NCBI GenBank assembly: GCA_036674765.1
Contig: JARVKI010000203.1
Coordinates: forward strand, 1 to 19,230
Length of the DNA: 19,230 nt
Source of the DNA: Seiridium cupressi
Taxonomy: Eukaryota; Ascomycota; Sordariomycetes; Amphisphaeriales; Sporocadaceae
Direction: 5' to 3'
Shown: in pieces, positions 1 to 10,771 of the stretch
How the letters are laid out: each line of letters begins with the position of its first letter
How positions within the stretch are numbered: position 1 is the stretch's first letter
Program-made: the position numbers and the translations under genes
The notes under the pieces: generated by a model
Databases searched by the model: none
Told to the model about the DNA's origin: nothing
Seen by the model: the letters and a program-made list of their open reading frames with translations, nothing else

Positions 1-2158
1 TTTAAAATATATTTATATAATTTAAATATTTTATTTTTAATTAAGCGTTATTTTTAAATATTATATAAAAGGTATAAACGTTTTTAAATTTATCTTTTAT
101 AATAACTTTTACTAAAATATTTTTAAATTTTAAAACGTTATAAAATAACCTTTTAAAAATAATTACCGTTTTAAAATCGTTTTAATATTTAGCGGATTAT
201 CGTATTATAATAAGAACTTTATTAGTTCTTTCTTTAATTAATCGTAATTTTAATACGTCGGTTCGATTTAAATTTTCTCTTTTTTCTCGCTATTATTCCG
301 TGCGATAGATAATAACTTAGTTTTAATCGGATTTATTTCCGTTTTCGTTAAAATACGTAAGGTTTTCGTAAGCGTTAATTTATCGCTCCGCGGGGCTTCT
401 TTTTATTACCGCGATAATCTTAATAACCGGTATTATAAAATACTATCCTGCTTTATTTTTATTTAACTTATACGTTCCGTATTAATCGTTATAATATACC
501 GTTTAAAATAAACTATTATACTTAATTAATTTTTTCGTAATAAGGTTAAATTATCGTTTTTTTAAAACTAATTTTAAAAGTCGCTTTTTTTTAAGCGAGC
601 GGTATTCGTTAATAAAGTGTTTTATCTTTTTATAATTATAATACGTTATTAACTTTTTATCGTATTTACCGTTTTCTCGCTTTATAACGTTAAAGTTTAT
701 AAGTTTATTATATTTTTTATAAAACGTTTTTCCGTATTAATCGTTTTTTAAGCGTTATTAATTATTTTATTATAATCGATTAATATTAGTTTAAAATCGT
801 ATTTACGCGCTAATTTATAATCCTTTTAATTATTTTCGTTTTTTAAGTTATTTTTCATATAAATAGTTATTAATTTTAATAATCTTTTTAATATAAATAT
901 TAAGGTCGTCCGGTCGGTTTTCTTTAATAACTTTATTTTTAATACCTTTTTTAAGTTTTACGTAAAAGAGCGTTATAAAAGCATTGTCGTCGCTTTATTC
1001 GGTTTTAAAAGTAATTTATTTAAATTCTAATACGTATTTAATCGCAAAATTCTTTTATTTAAATTATATAAACTTCCTTTTTATTATATAAACTTTATTT
1101 AAATTATTAAAAATAGCTTTAAAACGTTATTTAAATTTATTATAATTAGCGAAAACTTTTTTAATCTTTTTATCTTTATCGTTTTTATTATTATTAAAAT
1201 AGTTTTTTATAATTAATTTAAACTATTTAAAAGCGTTATCCTTTAAAAATCTAATAACGCATAATATTTTATCGGAGTTATTATTAATATTATTTTTATA
1301 AAAGCGCAGATATACTTTTACTTAAATAAAAAATCTTTAAACGTTACCGTTTTTACTATTATAAAACTATAATATTAGCATTTTATAATTAGTTTTATAA
1401 ACGATAAGCGTTATAATAAAGATAGCCGCGATTTATTTAATAAATTACTAATTATCGTTACAAACGTTATTATAAGCTTATTAAAAATTACTTAATTATA
1501 CCGTTAACTTTTATTATTATTATTATATTTAATATATTATATATAAAGCGTTAAGTTTACCGGTTAAATTTTTAATATTATTTCCGCTTAAAATTTAAAA
1601 TATTATTATCGTTTATAAAATATTATTTAATAATTCTTAAATTAAAATATATATTTAAATAAAAATAATTAAAATATAATAAATATATTATTATTAAAAT
1701 AAACTTTAAAATAATATATTAATATTAAATTTATATTAATAAAATACGTAATATAAAATAAAAATATTAAGTTTTAAATAAAAATATAATTGTTAAAGCT
1801 TAATAAACTTTATTTATAAATAAATAAATATTTAAATTAATTATTAAAATAATAATTATTTATATAAGAAATATTTATTATATATATATTTATTTATTCT
1901 TTTATTAATTTTATTTATTTATATTTATTTAATAAATAGAATTAATTATAATTAATATTAATTAATAAATTTTATTAATTACTTTTAATCGTTAACTTTT
2001 AATTAATTCCTATTGTTTGCTTTATTTTTATTATTTTAATATCCGGTATATTTACTTTTTATACGGTTGTATTCGTTAATCTTTTATTATTATTTTAATC
2101 CGTGCTTTACAAAGTAAAGTTTATCCTATTCTAGTTTCTTTTAATTTATATTCGTAAT
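1..2158 (-). mobile_element. RIP-degraded Ty3/Gypsy LTR retrotransposon, copy A (continues off the left edge)
   Basis: This stretch is about 2.1 kb of very AT-rich DNA with hardly any CpA or TpG, as expected after RIP. It aligns head to tail with 2571-4581 (base 1 pairs with 2571, base 2158 with about 4581), and the differences are mostly C/T and G/A transitions. Copy A keeps about 147 bp (roughly 247-391) that copy B lacks. The minus strand encodes an eroded Gag, so the 5' end of the element lies at the high-coordinate side, and 1500-2158 would be leader/LTR. Bases 1-590 continue in the same reading sense towards pol but I could not recognise protease or reverse transcriptase motifs. The Gypsy assignment rests on Gag and the zinc knuckle only. 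Confidence 0.75.
596..1490 (-). pseudogene. RIP-eroded Gag with zinc-knuckle relic (copy A)
   Basis: Reading the minus strand in one frame from about 1400 to 596 gives a long protein relic interrupted only by TAA/TAG at places where Gln or Trp is expected. It resembles the retrotransposon Gag family (PF03732-like). Landmarks are a YLRFYKNN stretch near 1300, a core around 890-1000 containing the readable string NRPDDLNIYIKK, and NNYLYEK near 850. Downstream, at 596-650, the order Y-x2-Y-x4-H-x4-Y is a CCHC zinc knuckle (C-x2-C-x4-H-x4-C) in which every Cys codon has become Tyr by G-to-A change. The frame, spacing and family order all agree, so I am fairly sure of Gag. It cannot be functional. 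The N-terminal limit is approximate. Confidence 0.72.
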
Positions 2159-4581
2159 AATTACGTTGCTTTTTAAACGCTTTTTTAATTAATTTTTAAA
2201 GTCGTTTTTTTTTCTTATTAATTTATAATAATATTAAGTAAAAAGGATTTTAATTTAATTAAAAGTCGTTTTATTTTATTATATTTTTTAATTTACTTTT
2301 AAATTAAACTTTTTTTATTAACGTAAATTAAATATTTATTAATTTTATATTAATTTTACGTTTATAACTTTAAAGCGTATTTATATATTTTTTATAAATT
2401 GTTAATAATTACCGCGTATTTTTAAAAGTTTTTATAAATAATAATAACGTTTCTTATTTATTTTTTAATTTATAATATTTTAATAAAGTTTAACTTTAAT
2501 TTTTTAAAAAAGAATTTATATTTTAATTTATTTTTAAAATATTAATTATATAATCGGTTATTATAATTAATTTAAAATATATTTATATAACTTAAGTATT
2601 TTATTATTAATTAAACGTTATTTTTAAATATTATATAAAAGGTATAAACGTTTTTAAACTTATTTTTTATAATAACTTTCGTTAAAATATTTTTAAATTT
2701 TAAAACGTTATAAAATAATCTTTTAAAAATAATTATTATTTTAAAATCGCTTTAATATTTAATAGATTATCGTATTATAATAAAAACCTTATTAATTCTT
2801 TTTTAATTAATTATAAGGCTTTTTTTTACCACCGCGATAATTTTAATAACCGGTATTATAAAGTATTATCTTACTCCGTTTTTATTTAATTTATACGTTT
2901 CGCATTAATCGTTATAATATACCGCTTAAAATAAGTTATTATACTTAATTAATTTCTTTATAATAAAGTTAAATTACCGTTTTTTTAAAATTAGCTTAAA
3001 AAGTTATTCCCTTTTTAACGAGTGGTATTCGTTAATAAAATATTTTATTTTTTTATAATTATAATATATTATTAACTTTTTATTATACCTGCCGTTTTTT
3101 TATTTTATAGCGTTAAAGTTTATAAGTTTATTATATTTTTTATAAGACGTTTTCCCGCGTTAATCGTTTTTTAAGCGTTATTAATTATTTTATCGTAACC
3201 GGTTAATATTAATTTAAAACTATATTTACGTATTAACTTATAATCCCTTTAATTATTTTCGCTTTTTAAGTTATTTTTTATATAAATAGTTATTAATTTT
3301 AATAATCTTTTCGATATAAATATCGAGATTTTTTAACCGATCCTTTTTAACGATTTCGTTTTTAATACCTTTTTTAAGTTTTACGTAAAAAAGCGTTATA
3401 AAGGTATCGTCATCGCTTTATTCGGTTTTAAAAGCGATTTACTTAAATTTTAATACGTATTTAATTATAAAATTCTTTTATTTAAATTATATAAGCTTCT
3501 TTTTTATTATATAAACTTTATTTAAATTATTAAAAATAGCTTTAAAACATCGCTTAAACTTATTATAATTAACGAAAACTCTTTTAATTTTTAATTTTTA
3601 TCGTTTTTATTATAATTAAAATAATCCTTTATAATTAATTTAAATTATTCGAAAGCGTTATCTTTTAAAAATCCGGTAACGTATAATATTTTATTAAAAT
3701 TATTATTAATATTATCCTTATAAAAACGTAGGTATGCTTTTGCCTAGGTAAGGAATCCTTAAACGTTACCGTCCTTACCGCTATAAGACTGCGGTACCGG
3801 TATTTTATAATTAGTTTTATTAGCGACGGGTGCTATAATAAAGCTAGCCGTAATTTACTCGACGAATTGCTAGTTATCGCTACGGACGCTATCGTAAGCC
3901 TACTAAAAGTTGCTTAGTTATATTGTTAATTCTTATTATTATTATTATATTTAATATATTATACGTAAGGCGTCGGGTCCGCTAATTAGGTTTTTAATAT
4001 TATTCCCGTTAAAAGTTTAAGGTATTATTATCGTTTATAAAATATTATTTAATAATTTTTAACCTAGAATACGTATTTAAATAAAAATAATTAAAATATA
4101 ATAAATATATTATTATTAAAATAAACTTTAAAATAATATATTAATATTAAATTTATATTAATAAAGTACGTAATATAAAATAGGAATATTAAGTTTTAAA
4201 AAATAAAAATATAATTATTAAAGCTTAATAAACCTTATTTATAAATAAATAAATACTTAAATTAATTATTAAAATAATAATTATTTATATAAAAAATATT
4301 TATTATATATATATATTTATTTATTCCTTTATTAATCTTATTTATTTATATTTATTTAATAAATAAAACTAATTATAATTAATATTAATTAATAAATTTT
4401 ATTAATTACTTTTAATTATCAGCTTTAATTAATTTTTACCGTTTGCCTTATCTTTACCGTATTAATATTTAATATATTTATTCTTTATACGGTTATAACC
4501 GTTTTACCTTTTATTATTATTTTAATCCGTATTTATAAAATAAAGTTTATTCCGTTTTAACTTCTTTTTAACTTATATTTA
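2159..4581 (-). mobile_element. RIP-degraded Ty3/Gypsy LTR retrotransposon, copy B
   Basis: This is the second copy of the same element, in the same orientation as copy A. Bases 2571-4581 pair with copy A. Bases 2159-2570 would correspond to sequence left of the window and read as further eroded coding sequence on the minus strand, with no motif I can name. Copy B is either truncated on its 3' (low-coordinate) side or interrupted there by copy A, because the 5' end of copy A abuts it at about 2158. A patch at 3725-3930 is clearly less mutated than the same region of copy A. No intact LTR pair can be recognised inside the window. Confidence 0.72.
3018..3925 (-). pseudogene. RIP-eroded Gag with zinc-knuckle relic (copy B)
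   Basis: This is the same Gag as in copy A. The N-terminal part (about 3700-3925, minus strand) is much better preserved: the readable string KDGNV*GFLT*AKAYLRFY contains only two stops, both at positions where Gln is expected, and matches the usual start of the Gypsy Gag core (a Ser-Gly-Lys then a Phe-Leu-Thr-Gln-like motif). The C-terminal half is heavily eroded. At about 3018-3073 the zinc knuckle survives only as Y-x2-Y-x4-Y-x4-Y, so even the zinc-binding His codon (still CAC in copy A) has gone. The better 5' part makes this copy the more useful one for classifying the family. Not functional. Confidence 0.72.
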
Positions 4582-5017
4582 TAATAATAATAATAATTAA
4601 TAATAAATTTATTATAATAATAATTATAATAACGGTATAAAACTTTAATTTTAATTAATAACGGTAGTAATTTAAATAAATACTTAAGATTTTATTTTTT
4701 ATTAACGACGATATTATTAAAAAATATTATTAATTTATAATACGTTATTTTACTTTATTAACGTATTTTTAAAACGGTTTATTTTTATTTAATAAATATA
4801 AAAACGGTAATATTATATTTTTTATTATTATTTTTAATTAATTTAAAATGAAACAGTTTTTTTAACGTATTAATAATAATATAATAAAAATACCGGTTAT
4901 TTATTATTACCCGTTAATTTTAATTTAAACTTTTTAATAAATATTAATTAAAAATATAAATTAAAAATCCATTTTTATTATAAAATATATAAAAATTATT
5001 ATATAAATAATTAATAG
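4582..5017. other. AT-rich, RIP-like flank without identifiable content
   Basis: The end of copy B runs into about 435 bp of AT-rich sequence that begins with a short ATA/ATT microsatellite (about 4574-4610). I see no coding relic and no repeat of the other blocks. Composition switches abruptly to that of the gene island at about 5018. Confidence 0.6.
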
Positions 5018-5702
5018 AATGCAGAGCAGCAACTGATTTACTATTTAAAGAGTCAGCTTAAAATGAAGACCATGAATAAGAGAAAGCTAGCACGAATCTT
5101 GTCCCTCAGCAATAGGCTTAGTGGCCACGACCCGACCGAAACCTTTGCAAGAGGCTGGAGACAACTCTATTGTGATGTTGATATTCTGTGGGCCTCCATG
5201 GTCATGGTGAGTGTGTGATCCACCAGGTGTGCCAGAACGGCTGAAGAACTACCAAATATATCGTATATCTCGTAAATTAACTTTCCCCCACCTCCCAGCT
5301 CTTAGCTAAGCTGGGGTGGAGTGAGTTGAGGCTTGGCCCGAAGATAAGAGGGACGCGTTCTCCAGGTTAACAGAGACAAACTATCTGTATCTACCCGACG
5401 GCAAATCCGCTAGACCCTTGTTTAGCGTATACGTTATCTACAGTACCGCTATCTTGAGGGGGTCTTTGTTGCGCATGTTACCGCCTGTGCTGGTCCAATG
5501 TTCTAGCCCAGCCACGCAATCTGTCAGCTACATAACCACCTATCCCAGTGCTCCACCACAGACCTAGACTATAATACGAAGTCCTTAGTAAATTAACGAA
5601 CTTGACAGCGTACCTGATCTAGCATCCCATCAGACTAGTTAGTCTTTAGAGTATTGAAGTTTGCCGCGCCCTTCTACGACTGCGTACTGAAGGCGGCAAT
5701 CA
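5018..5702. other. Left edge of gene island and permease upstream region; one short unassigned ORF
   Basis: This is normal-composition DNA between the RIP block and the permease start. A 51-codon open frame (5063-5218, +) starts with ATG and ends in a stop that overlaps a possible 5' splice site (gtgagt). It could be the first exon of a lost gene or chance; I do not recognise it. The remainder, about 480 bp, presumably carries the permease promoter, but no TATA box or binding site stands out. Confidence 0.35.
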
Positions 5703-7806
5703 ATGGCTTTCGTTCTCAAATTCCTCGAACTGCCCCCGCAGAACCAGATTCATGGTGAGCGGGTTGTGACACGATGGGGCAATCGTGATTGTGAGTCCCT
5801 GTAGAATTTTGACCCTCCGCATTGGCTGCCATGCACACTACTCATCATTGTATTAGTATACCCGGTTCCTCGTGCTGAACAAACGTATACATCACTTTCC
5901 TACTTTGCCTACTGGGTAACCAGTGGTATCACCATTACGGCATGGACACTTGGAAGTAGCATGGTCGCCTATGGGTTGACTGCCGGCCAGGCTTGTGGTG
6001 CAGTACTGATCGGCTCCGTGGTCGCTGGCATCATGGCCGTTCTCTGCGGCCAGGCCGGCCGCAACTTCCATCTAGGGTAAACGAATCTACGTCTCTACCG
6101 TATATCATTTTCACCAGTAGAAATCTAACTAAAATGGTCATACAGCTATCCTATGATGGGCAGGGCCTCATTTGGGCTCTACGGCAGCTACTTCGTCATC
6201 ATCATCAAATCCTTCATTAATCTGATTTTCGTAAGCTGTCCATGTCCCCTGATTGGTACTGTTCACTGCTTCCACAGAATGCTTCTAACTTGTACGTACA
6301 GTTCGGATCTCAAGCTAGTTTTGGCGGTCAAGCATTTTGTCTTATCCTCTCTGCAATTTTCCCGAGCTTCTTGAGACTACCAAATACGCTGCCGGAAAGG
6401 TAAGTGACGCATGGGAACCCCCTTTCCACAGCTGGTATTGCATCATTCCTGACTACTCATAGTGCTCAGATCACAACCAAGAATCTCATCGGTTTCATGC
6501 TGTATTTCGTTTTATTCGTACCGTAAGTCATTCCTCGCTTCCGAACTACACGGTTGTAAGCACGCGAACTGACATGCTTCATTTCTGCTACATCAGGCTC
6601 ATCTTCATTCCGCCGCACCGGATCAATCGGTACCTCTATCCAGCATTCATGGTTATCTGTGCCACAGTAGCCGGCGTCCTCGGTTGGGCGATCAACGCAA
6701 ACCATGGCCCCGGCAATCTCGTCGCACCATCCCTCGCCTTGTCCAAATCAGACGTCGCGTTTCGTATGGTGCAGGGAATGTGTTCAGTTGCGAGCGCGTG
6801 GACGGGAGCTGCCGTCCGCCAGTCCGACTGGACGAGATTCGCGAAGACTCGCAACGCCCCGCTGGCATCCCAGCTGACTGCCGCGCCGGTGACCATCACC
6901 ATCTGCGCCCTCGTCGGCGTTCTGGTCACTAGTGCTACCACGTCCCTGTACGGCACCGTCATGTGGAATCCCTTGGTCCTCCTGCAATACGTACAGACGG
7001 TACAGTACAGTCCGGCCTGTCGCGCAGGCACCTTCTTTGCTGGTGTTGGTTTCCTGAGCAGCCAGCTGTGGGTGAACCTCACCCAGAACACTGTCTCCAC
7101 TGGAATGGATCTCGCCGGGCTTGCGCCTCGGTATATCAGCATGAGACGCGGTGCTCTCATGCTGGCTGTAGTGGGCATCATCATCCAGCCCTGGCGGTTT
7201 GTGTCATCAGCAAATACCTTCCTCACCGTCCTGTCGAGTTTCGGTGTCTTCATCGCCCCGATCACCGGCATTGTCGTTGCGGACTTCTGGTACGTTACTT
7301 GCTCATACCCGCGAGTACTCGCAGAACACGCTTCTCTAACTTTGCCTACAGGGTTGTGCGGAGACAGAAGTGGAAGATCCCAGATCTTTATCTTAGAGAT
7401 GGTATTTTCTGGTATACATGGGGACTGAACTGGAGAGCTTTCCTCTGTTTCGTCATTGGCGCAGTGCCCTCGATGCGTAAGCCCTCCTTTCCCGTTTTAC
7501 CGTGTCAATTGTAAGGCTTACACCACTATAGCTGGCTTTGGTGCCGCGGTGTCCGGTACCGCCATCGGTAACGCTGCTGCGCGCATATTTCAGATCAATT
7601 ACTTCGTGGGCTTGGCATTGGGATTCATCTCTTTCGTACTGATCAATCTCATATCGCCCCCACCAGGACTAGGGATTATGGAGCATTTCGCAGAGACCAC
7701 AATCGAAGGTTTCGAGAATCCCTCCGTAACTGCCGATTGTTCTACCGACGACCATTCAAAAGAAAAGGGGCCGTCTGTGAATAACTATGGTCCAAGTCAA
7801 GTTTGA
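5703..7806 (+). CDS. NCS1-family nucleobase/allantoin/thiamine-type permease (Fur-like), intact, 8 exons
   Basis: This gene encodes a plasma-membrane carrier of the nucleobase-cation-symport-1 family (yeast Fur4/Dal4/Fui1/Thi7, Aspergillus Fur). Exons: 5703-5790, 5857-6076, 6146-6230, 6278-6399, 6463-6522, 6597-7289, 7352-7476, 7532-7806. All introns are GT-AG, and the exons sum to 1668 nt (555 aa) with no stop, a normal family length. Family hallmarks occur in order: RWGNRDLYPVP (residues 24-34), a YFAYW first helix and TLGSS loop, the RASFGLYGSYF segment, PNTLPES, FIPPHRI, the long hydrophobic middle in exon 6, VRRQKWKIPDLY, and the GLNWRA and PGF region before the last helices. The hydrophilic C-tail ends GPSQV. 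The Fur-like N-terminus suggests uracil, allantoin, uridine or a related substrate, but substrate cannot be read from sequence. The start is the first ATG of an exon that begins at the usual N-terminus. Downstream lies the broken monooxygenase, same strand. Confidence 0.92.
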
Positions 7807-8784
7807 AATCGCCATGGTGGCTGGGTTCTTGTTCGAGTGGAAGGTCGCTGGGAAGTTGCTAGATCTGAGGATCCTGTCACGGGTGGGCTTGTGATATCAA
7901 TGACAGTTAGAAGCATGCCGGAATCACTCGTAGTCACGTAGATATAGTAATTAGCTCAATAGCGTCAATTGGAGTTTTCATCCTGTTACCAACCTTTTGA
8001 ACATGTCGCATATTTTTAGGTCTGTAAGTCTCAAACTGAAATTAGGAATACGCCAGAGCCTCAAAAGTAGCTCAGGTTTAGAGCCAATCAACTGCAATCA
8101 TACCTCCCAAGTGGAAAGCTTCATACAAGCACAGTTGAGTTCCCAAATAGTCGTAACCTCATTGACATTGTGAGGTCTGTTTGGTCGTTGCCCATCATTT
8201 TATACCAGTGACTGTAAATTCGGCATCCAAGGCGCACAAGAGATTGGAGCGAAGACGTGTACAATACCGGGACTAAAATGGTTCTAGAAGTGTCCCCCGA
8301 GTTATCAGTACTGAATAGTATGATACAGCCGGCCTTGGTTGTCCACGCAGCACTTAGTGTTGGCCATAGGCAAAAGTCATTTTGAAAGGACCTATGCAAC
8401 TATATCTCTTTGGTGTGTTCTTGGGCGGAAGCTCATGTGTTCCGACGGCCATACTTCCGACTTGCCGGGTCCCTTGTACGTGACTAGGCCGATAAGAGTG
8501 GGGTACAACCGGGATTGCATCAAACACCCCCGTACTGACGGAGTATCTTCATACTTACACAATTGATTGGTCTAATGTTGGTCTGCTGTGCTCACTCCGT
8601 ATTCATCGGGATAGCTTGACGTCCGCATTGTCGGCATATCTTCCAATCGGCGTAGCGATCAAAACATGCTTTGGACACAGTCACATATGAATAATAAGCT
8701 CGCCTCTCAGTGATCCTTGAACCAGCTAGACACAAGTCGTTACACATCACCATTTCAACAGCGCCATACATTTGTCTCGTCATT
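7807..8784. other. Intergenic region between permease and monooxygenase
   Basis: There are 978 bp of normal-composition sequence. Only short open frames occur on either strand, without splice-compatible extensions or recognisable motifs, and I treat them as chance. The region should contain the permease terminator and the former monooxygenase promoter, but I could not pin down either. Confidence 0.5.
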
Positions 8785-9450
8785 ATGGCTACTACCGACG
8801 GCCAGAAACCCAAGAAGCGTTTCTTCCTCAACTTCTTTGATCATGGATGCAAAGGCTCGCACATGTCGCCGGGCCAATGGCGATAAGCTGACCTTTTTGC
8901 GATCTTTGGTATGCAGCCACTGACACATCGCAGAGGGGATGGTGACAAGGGAACATCCAAGGACACATTAGAGTACTGGGTCAATCTTGCCAGGCTAGCC
9001 GAAAAGGGCAAGATCTCATTCATCTTCCTGGCAGACAGCTACAACACCCACGACGTATATGGCGACAGCACTGATGCTATGCTACGTGCTGGTGCGCACA
9101 CGGCCACTCTGGACCCTTTCACAATCGTAGCGGCTATGGCAGCAGTAAGTTTAGCCTATCCAGAAAATACTTGTGACAGTCGTGGGTGCTTCCTGAATTT
9201 GGACTGCATCCCTGCAGTCGTCAGGAGGGTCGACTACGGCGAAGTATTCCGTAATTATTCTCATACGGATGTAACAACAGAAGATTCCGGGCTGACTTGG
9301 AGACTGTGAAGGTGACCAAAACGGTGGGCTTCGGCGTCACTGCCAGCACGAGCTACATGAAACCATATGCACTGGCAAGGACGCTTTCGTCCTTGGACCA
9401 CCTGACCAACGGCCGTGTTGCATGGAATGTTGTGACAAGCTGGAGCAAAA
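8785..9450 (+). pseudogene. FMN-dependent monooxygenase (NtaA/SnaA/DszA family), 5' fragment only
   Basis: Family members are luciferase-like flavin monooxygenases that use FMNH2 and O2 on small organic substrates. Pieces: exon 8785-8882 (KKRFFLNFFDHG ... SPGQW), exon 8934-9144 (YWVNLARLAEKG, FIFLADSYNTHDVYG, DPFTIVAAMAA) and exon 9312 onwards (KTVGFGVTAST, LDHLTNGRVAWNVVTSW). These match the N-terminal third of the family in order. Three defects are visible. First, the intron at 8883-8933 begins AT instead of GT; if it is not removed, translation stops at the taa just after W31-R32. Second, the intron at 9145-9311 is 167 nt, two to three times longer than others here. Third, after NVVTSW near 9443 similarity ends and a different gene begins in another frame, so about 270 residues are missing. 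No functional enzyme can be made. The substrate is unknown. Confidence 0.85.
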
Positions 9451-10771
9451 GCTATCCATTATCCCAGGACGGCCGTTTGCGATTTCCGACAGAGATATCG
9501 ATATCCAGGTGAGCATCTCGATATAATTACGCCGGCTGCAAACACTCAAATGTTAATAGCTACCCCTGGACGTAGAAGAATCCTGTGAAGATGTCATAGT
9601 TTTGGAGCGGGCGAAAGTGACTGACTCACAAGCCCCACGAGCACCAGCGACCGAGTCTACATCCATAACTGGATTCAAATACATTTGCCAGCTGAGACAG
9701 ATTGAGTCGGACATACAGCAGTCTATATATCGCGTGGACCAGTGCCAGCCCGCCATAAAGGCCGAAACGGAGCGTATCCTCAAAGTTCTGGAGCAGTGGA
9801 AAGAGAGGTACGACTGCTGCCAGCACGTTGCAAAGCACGATACTGTACTAATCCTATATAGTATGCCTCGAGATGCATCCCATGCTCACCCCGAATCTCC
9901 GGTCGTGGATAAACTTGACTTTTATGTCCGTGACTGGTACACACCCTTCCTCGAGCAAACGCAGAACTGATTCGACTTGCAGATAGTGTACTATTACAAA
10001 TGCCTTCGAATCCTTCTGCATCCGGCCATTCTTTCCGTTGAACTTTCGAACACAAAGTATCTCACTAAGTGTGCAGAGGCTTGTGCAGGGGTGTGCAGAA
10101 CGTATAAAAAGCTCCACCAGTCAGTTCCTGTAGGCTTCAGCGTGATGGCTCTCCATTCGATATTCCTTGCCGGTACGTTTCATCCTTAATTTCTCCTTGT
10201 GGTCACTGACTTTGTTCGTCAGGGCTAACGTTGCTATACTGTGCCTGGGCCTCTCCCAAGAAAGTGCTTAATATCAGCACCAGCAATGACATGAACGCCT
10301 GTAGCATCGTTCTGTACATGTGAGCTGCGCACGGAATTCCGATGCGCGTAGCCTGCTAATCAACGCAGTGTTGCTGAACGGTGGCCTGGTGCGCGGAAAC
10401 ATCGAGATCTTTACGAGTCCATCAAACAGGTGGTCCTCGAGTCGATAGAAGAGGGCAAGTACGAACCCCGGCGGGCTATCACCAGTCTAGGATCGGATAT
10501 AAGGTCTGGTGTGAGGGGAATAAACGACATCGACGGTTATGAAGAGTTGACCGCTTATGCCATGGTAAACGAAATGGCCGGGAGCCCAATCACGTCCGAC
10601 GCAGTCACTCCTCAAGATCGCGACTCGAATTGTGTTGCCGATACACCTGGGACTCGACTGAATCCGAACAAGGCACTACCAATGGATGGAACGCAGCTGG
10701 GATACCTGGAGCTGCATTTATCCCTGGACACCATGTTTGCTACGCACAGCAACGACTGGATGATGCCCTGA
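9446..10771 (+). pseudogene. Zn2Cys6-type fungal transcription factor, C-terminal part only
   Basis: The pieces fit the fungal-specific transcription factor domain (middle homology region, PF04082-like) to its natural C-terminus. Exons: about 9446-9508 (GRPFAISDRDIDIQ), 9560-9925 (LPLDVEES, CQLRQIESDIQ, SIYRVD, LDFY), 9983-10172 (YYYKCLRILLHPAI, KKLHQSV, LHSIFLAG), 10223-10319 (LTLLYCAWASP, NDMNACSIVLY) and 10369-10771 (VAERWPGARKHRDLYESI, then a polar tail ending DWMMP). Phases agree across the four introns (9509-9559, 9926-9982, 10173-10222, 10320-10368) and no internal stop remains. The N-terminal Zn2Cys6 DNA-binding cluster and linker are absent, and no start codon or promoter of its own is visible. 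The 5' edge is fused to the monooxygenase fragment. The intron at 9926 has a weak donor (gtccgt). It cannot act as a DNA-binding regulator. It may once have controlled the neighbouring catabolic genes (inference). Confidence 0.85.

Noticed and set aside
1..600. Search for protease or reverse transcriptase motifs downstream of the Gag relic
   Set aside because: The frame continues but erosion leaves no motif I could name; calling pol here would be a guess.
1..4581. CRISPR-like or satellite interpretation of the repeated AT-rich DNA
   Set aside because: The repeats are two long copies of one transposon with transition-only style divergence, not short regularly spaced units.
6636..7271. 211-codon minus-strand ORF opposite the permease
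   Set aside because: It is the antisense shadow of the long sixth exon of the permease, whose plus-strand reading matches the NCS1 family throughout.
8121..8831. Overlapping short ORFs on both strands (8121-8399 -, 8339-8566 +, 8592-8831 -)
   Set aside because: No signal peptide, domain, splice-compatible extension or family-like motif; they overlap each other on opposite strands and fit chance in normal-composition DNA.
9926..9982. In-frame TGA at 9968-9970 considered as a nonsense mutation in the regulator fragment
   Set aside because: It falls inside a 57-nt intron (donor gtccgt, acceptor ttgcag) whose removal gives LDFY followed by YYYKCLR, the order expected for the family.
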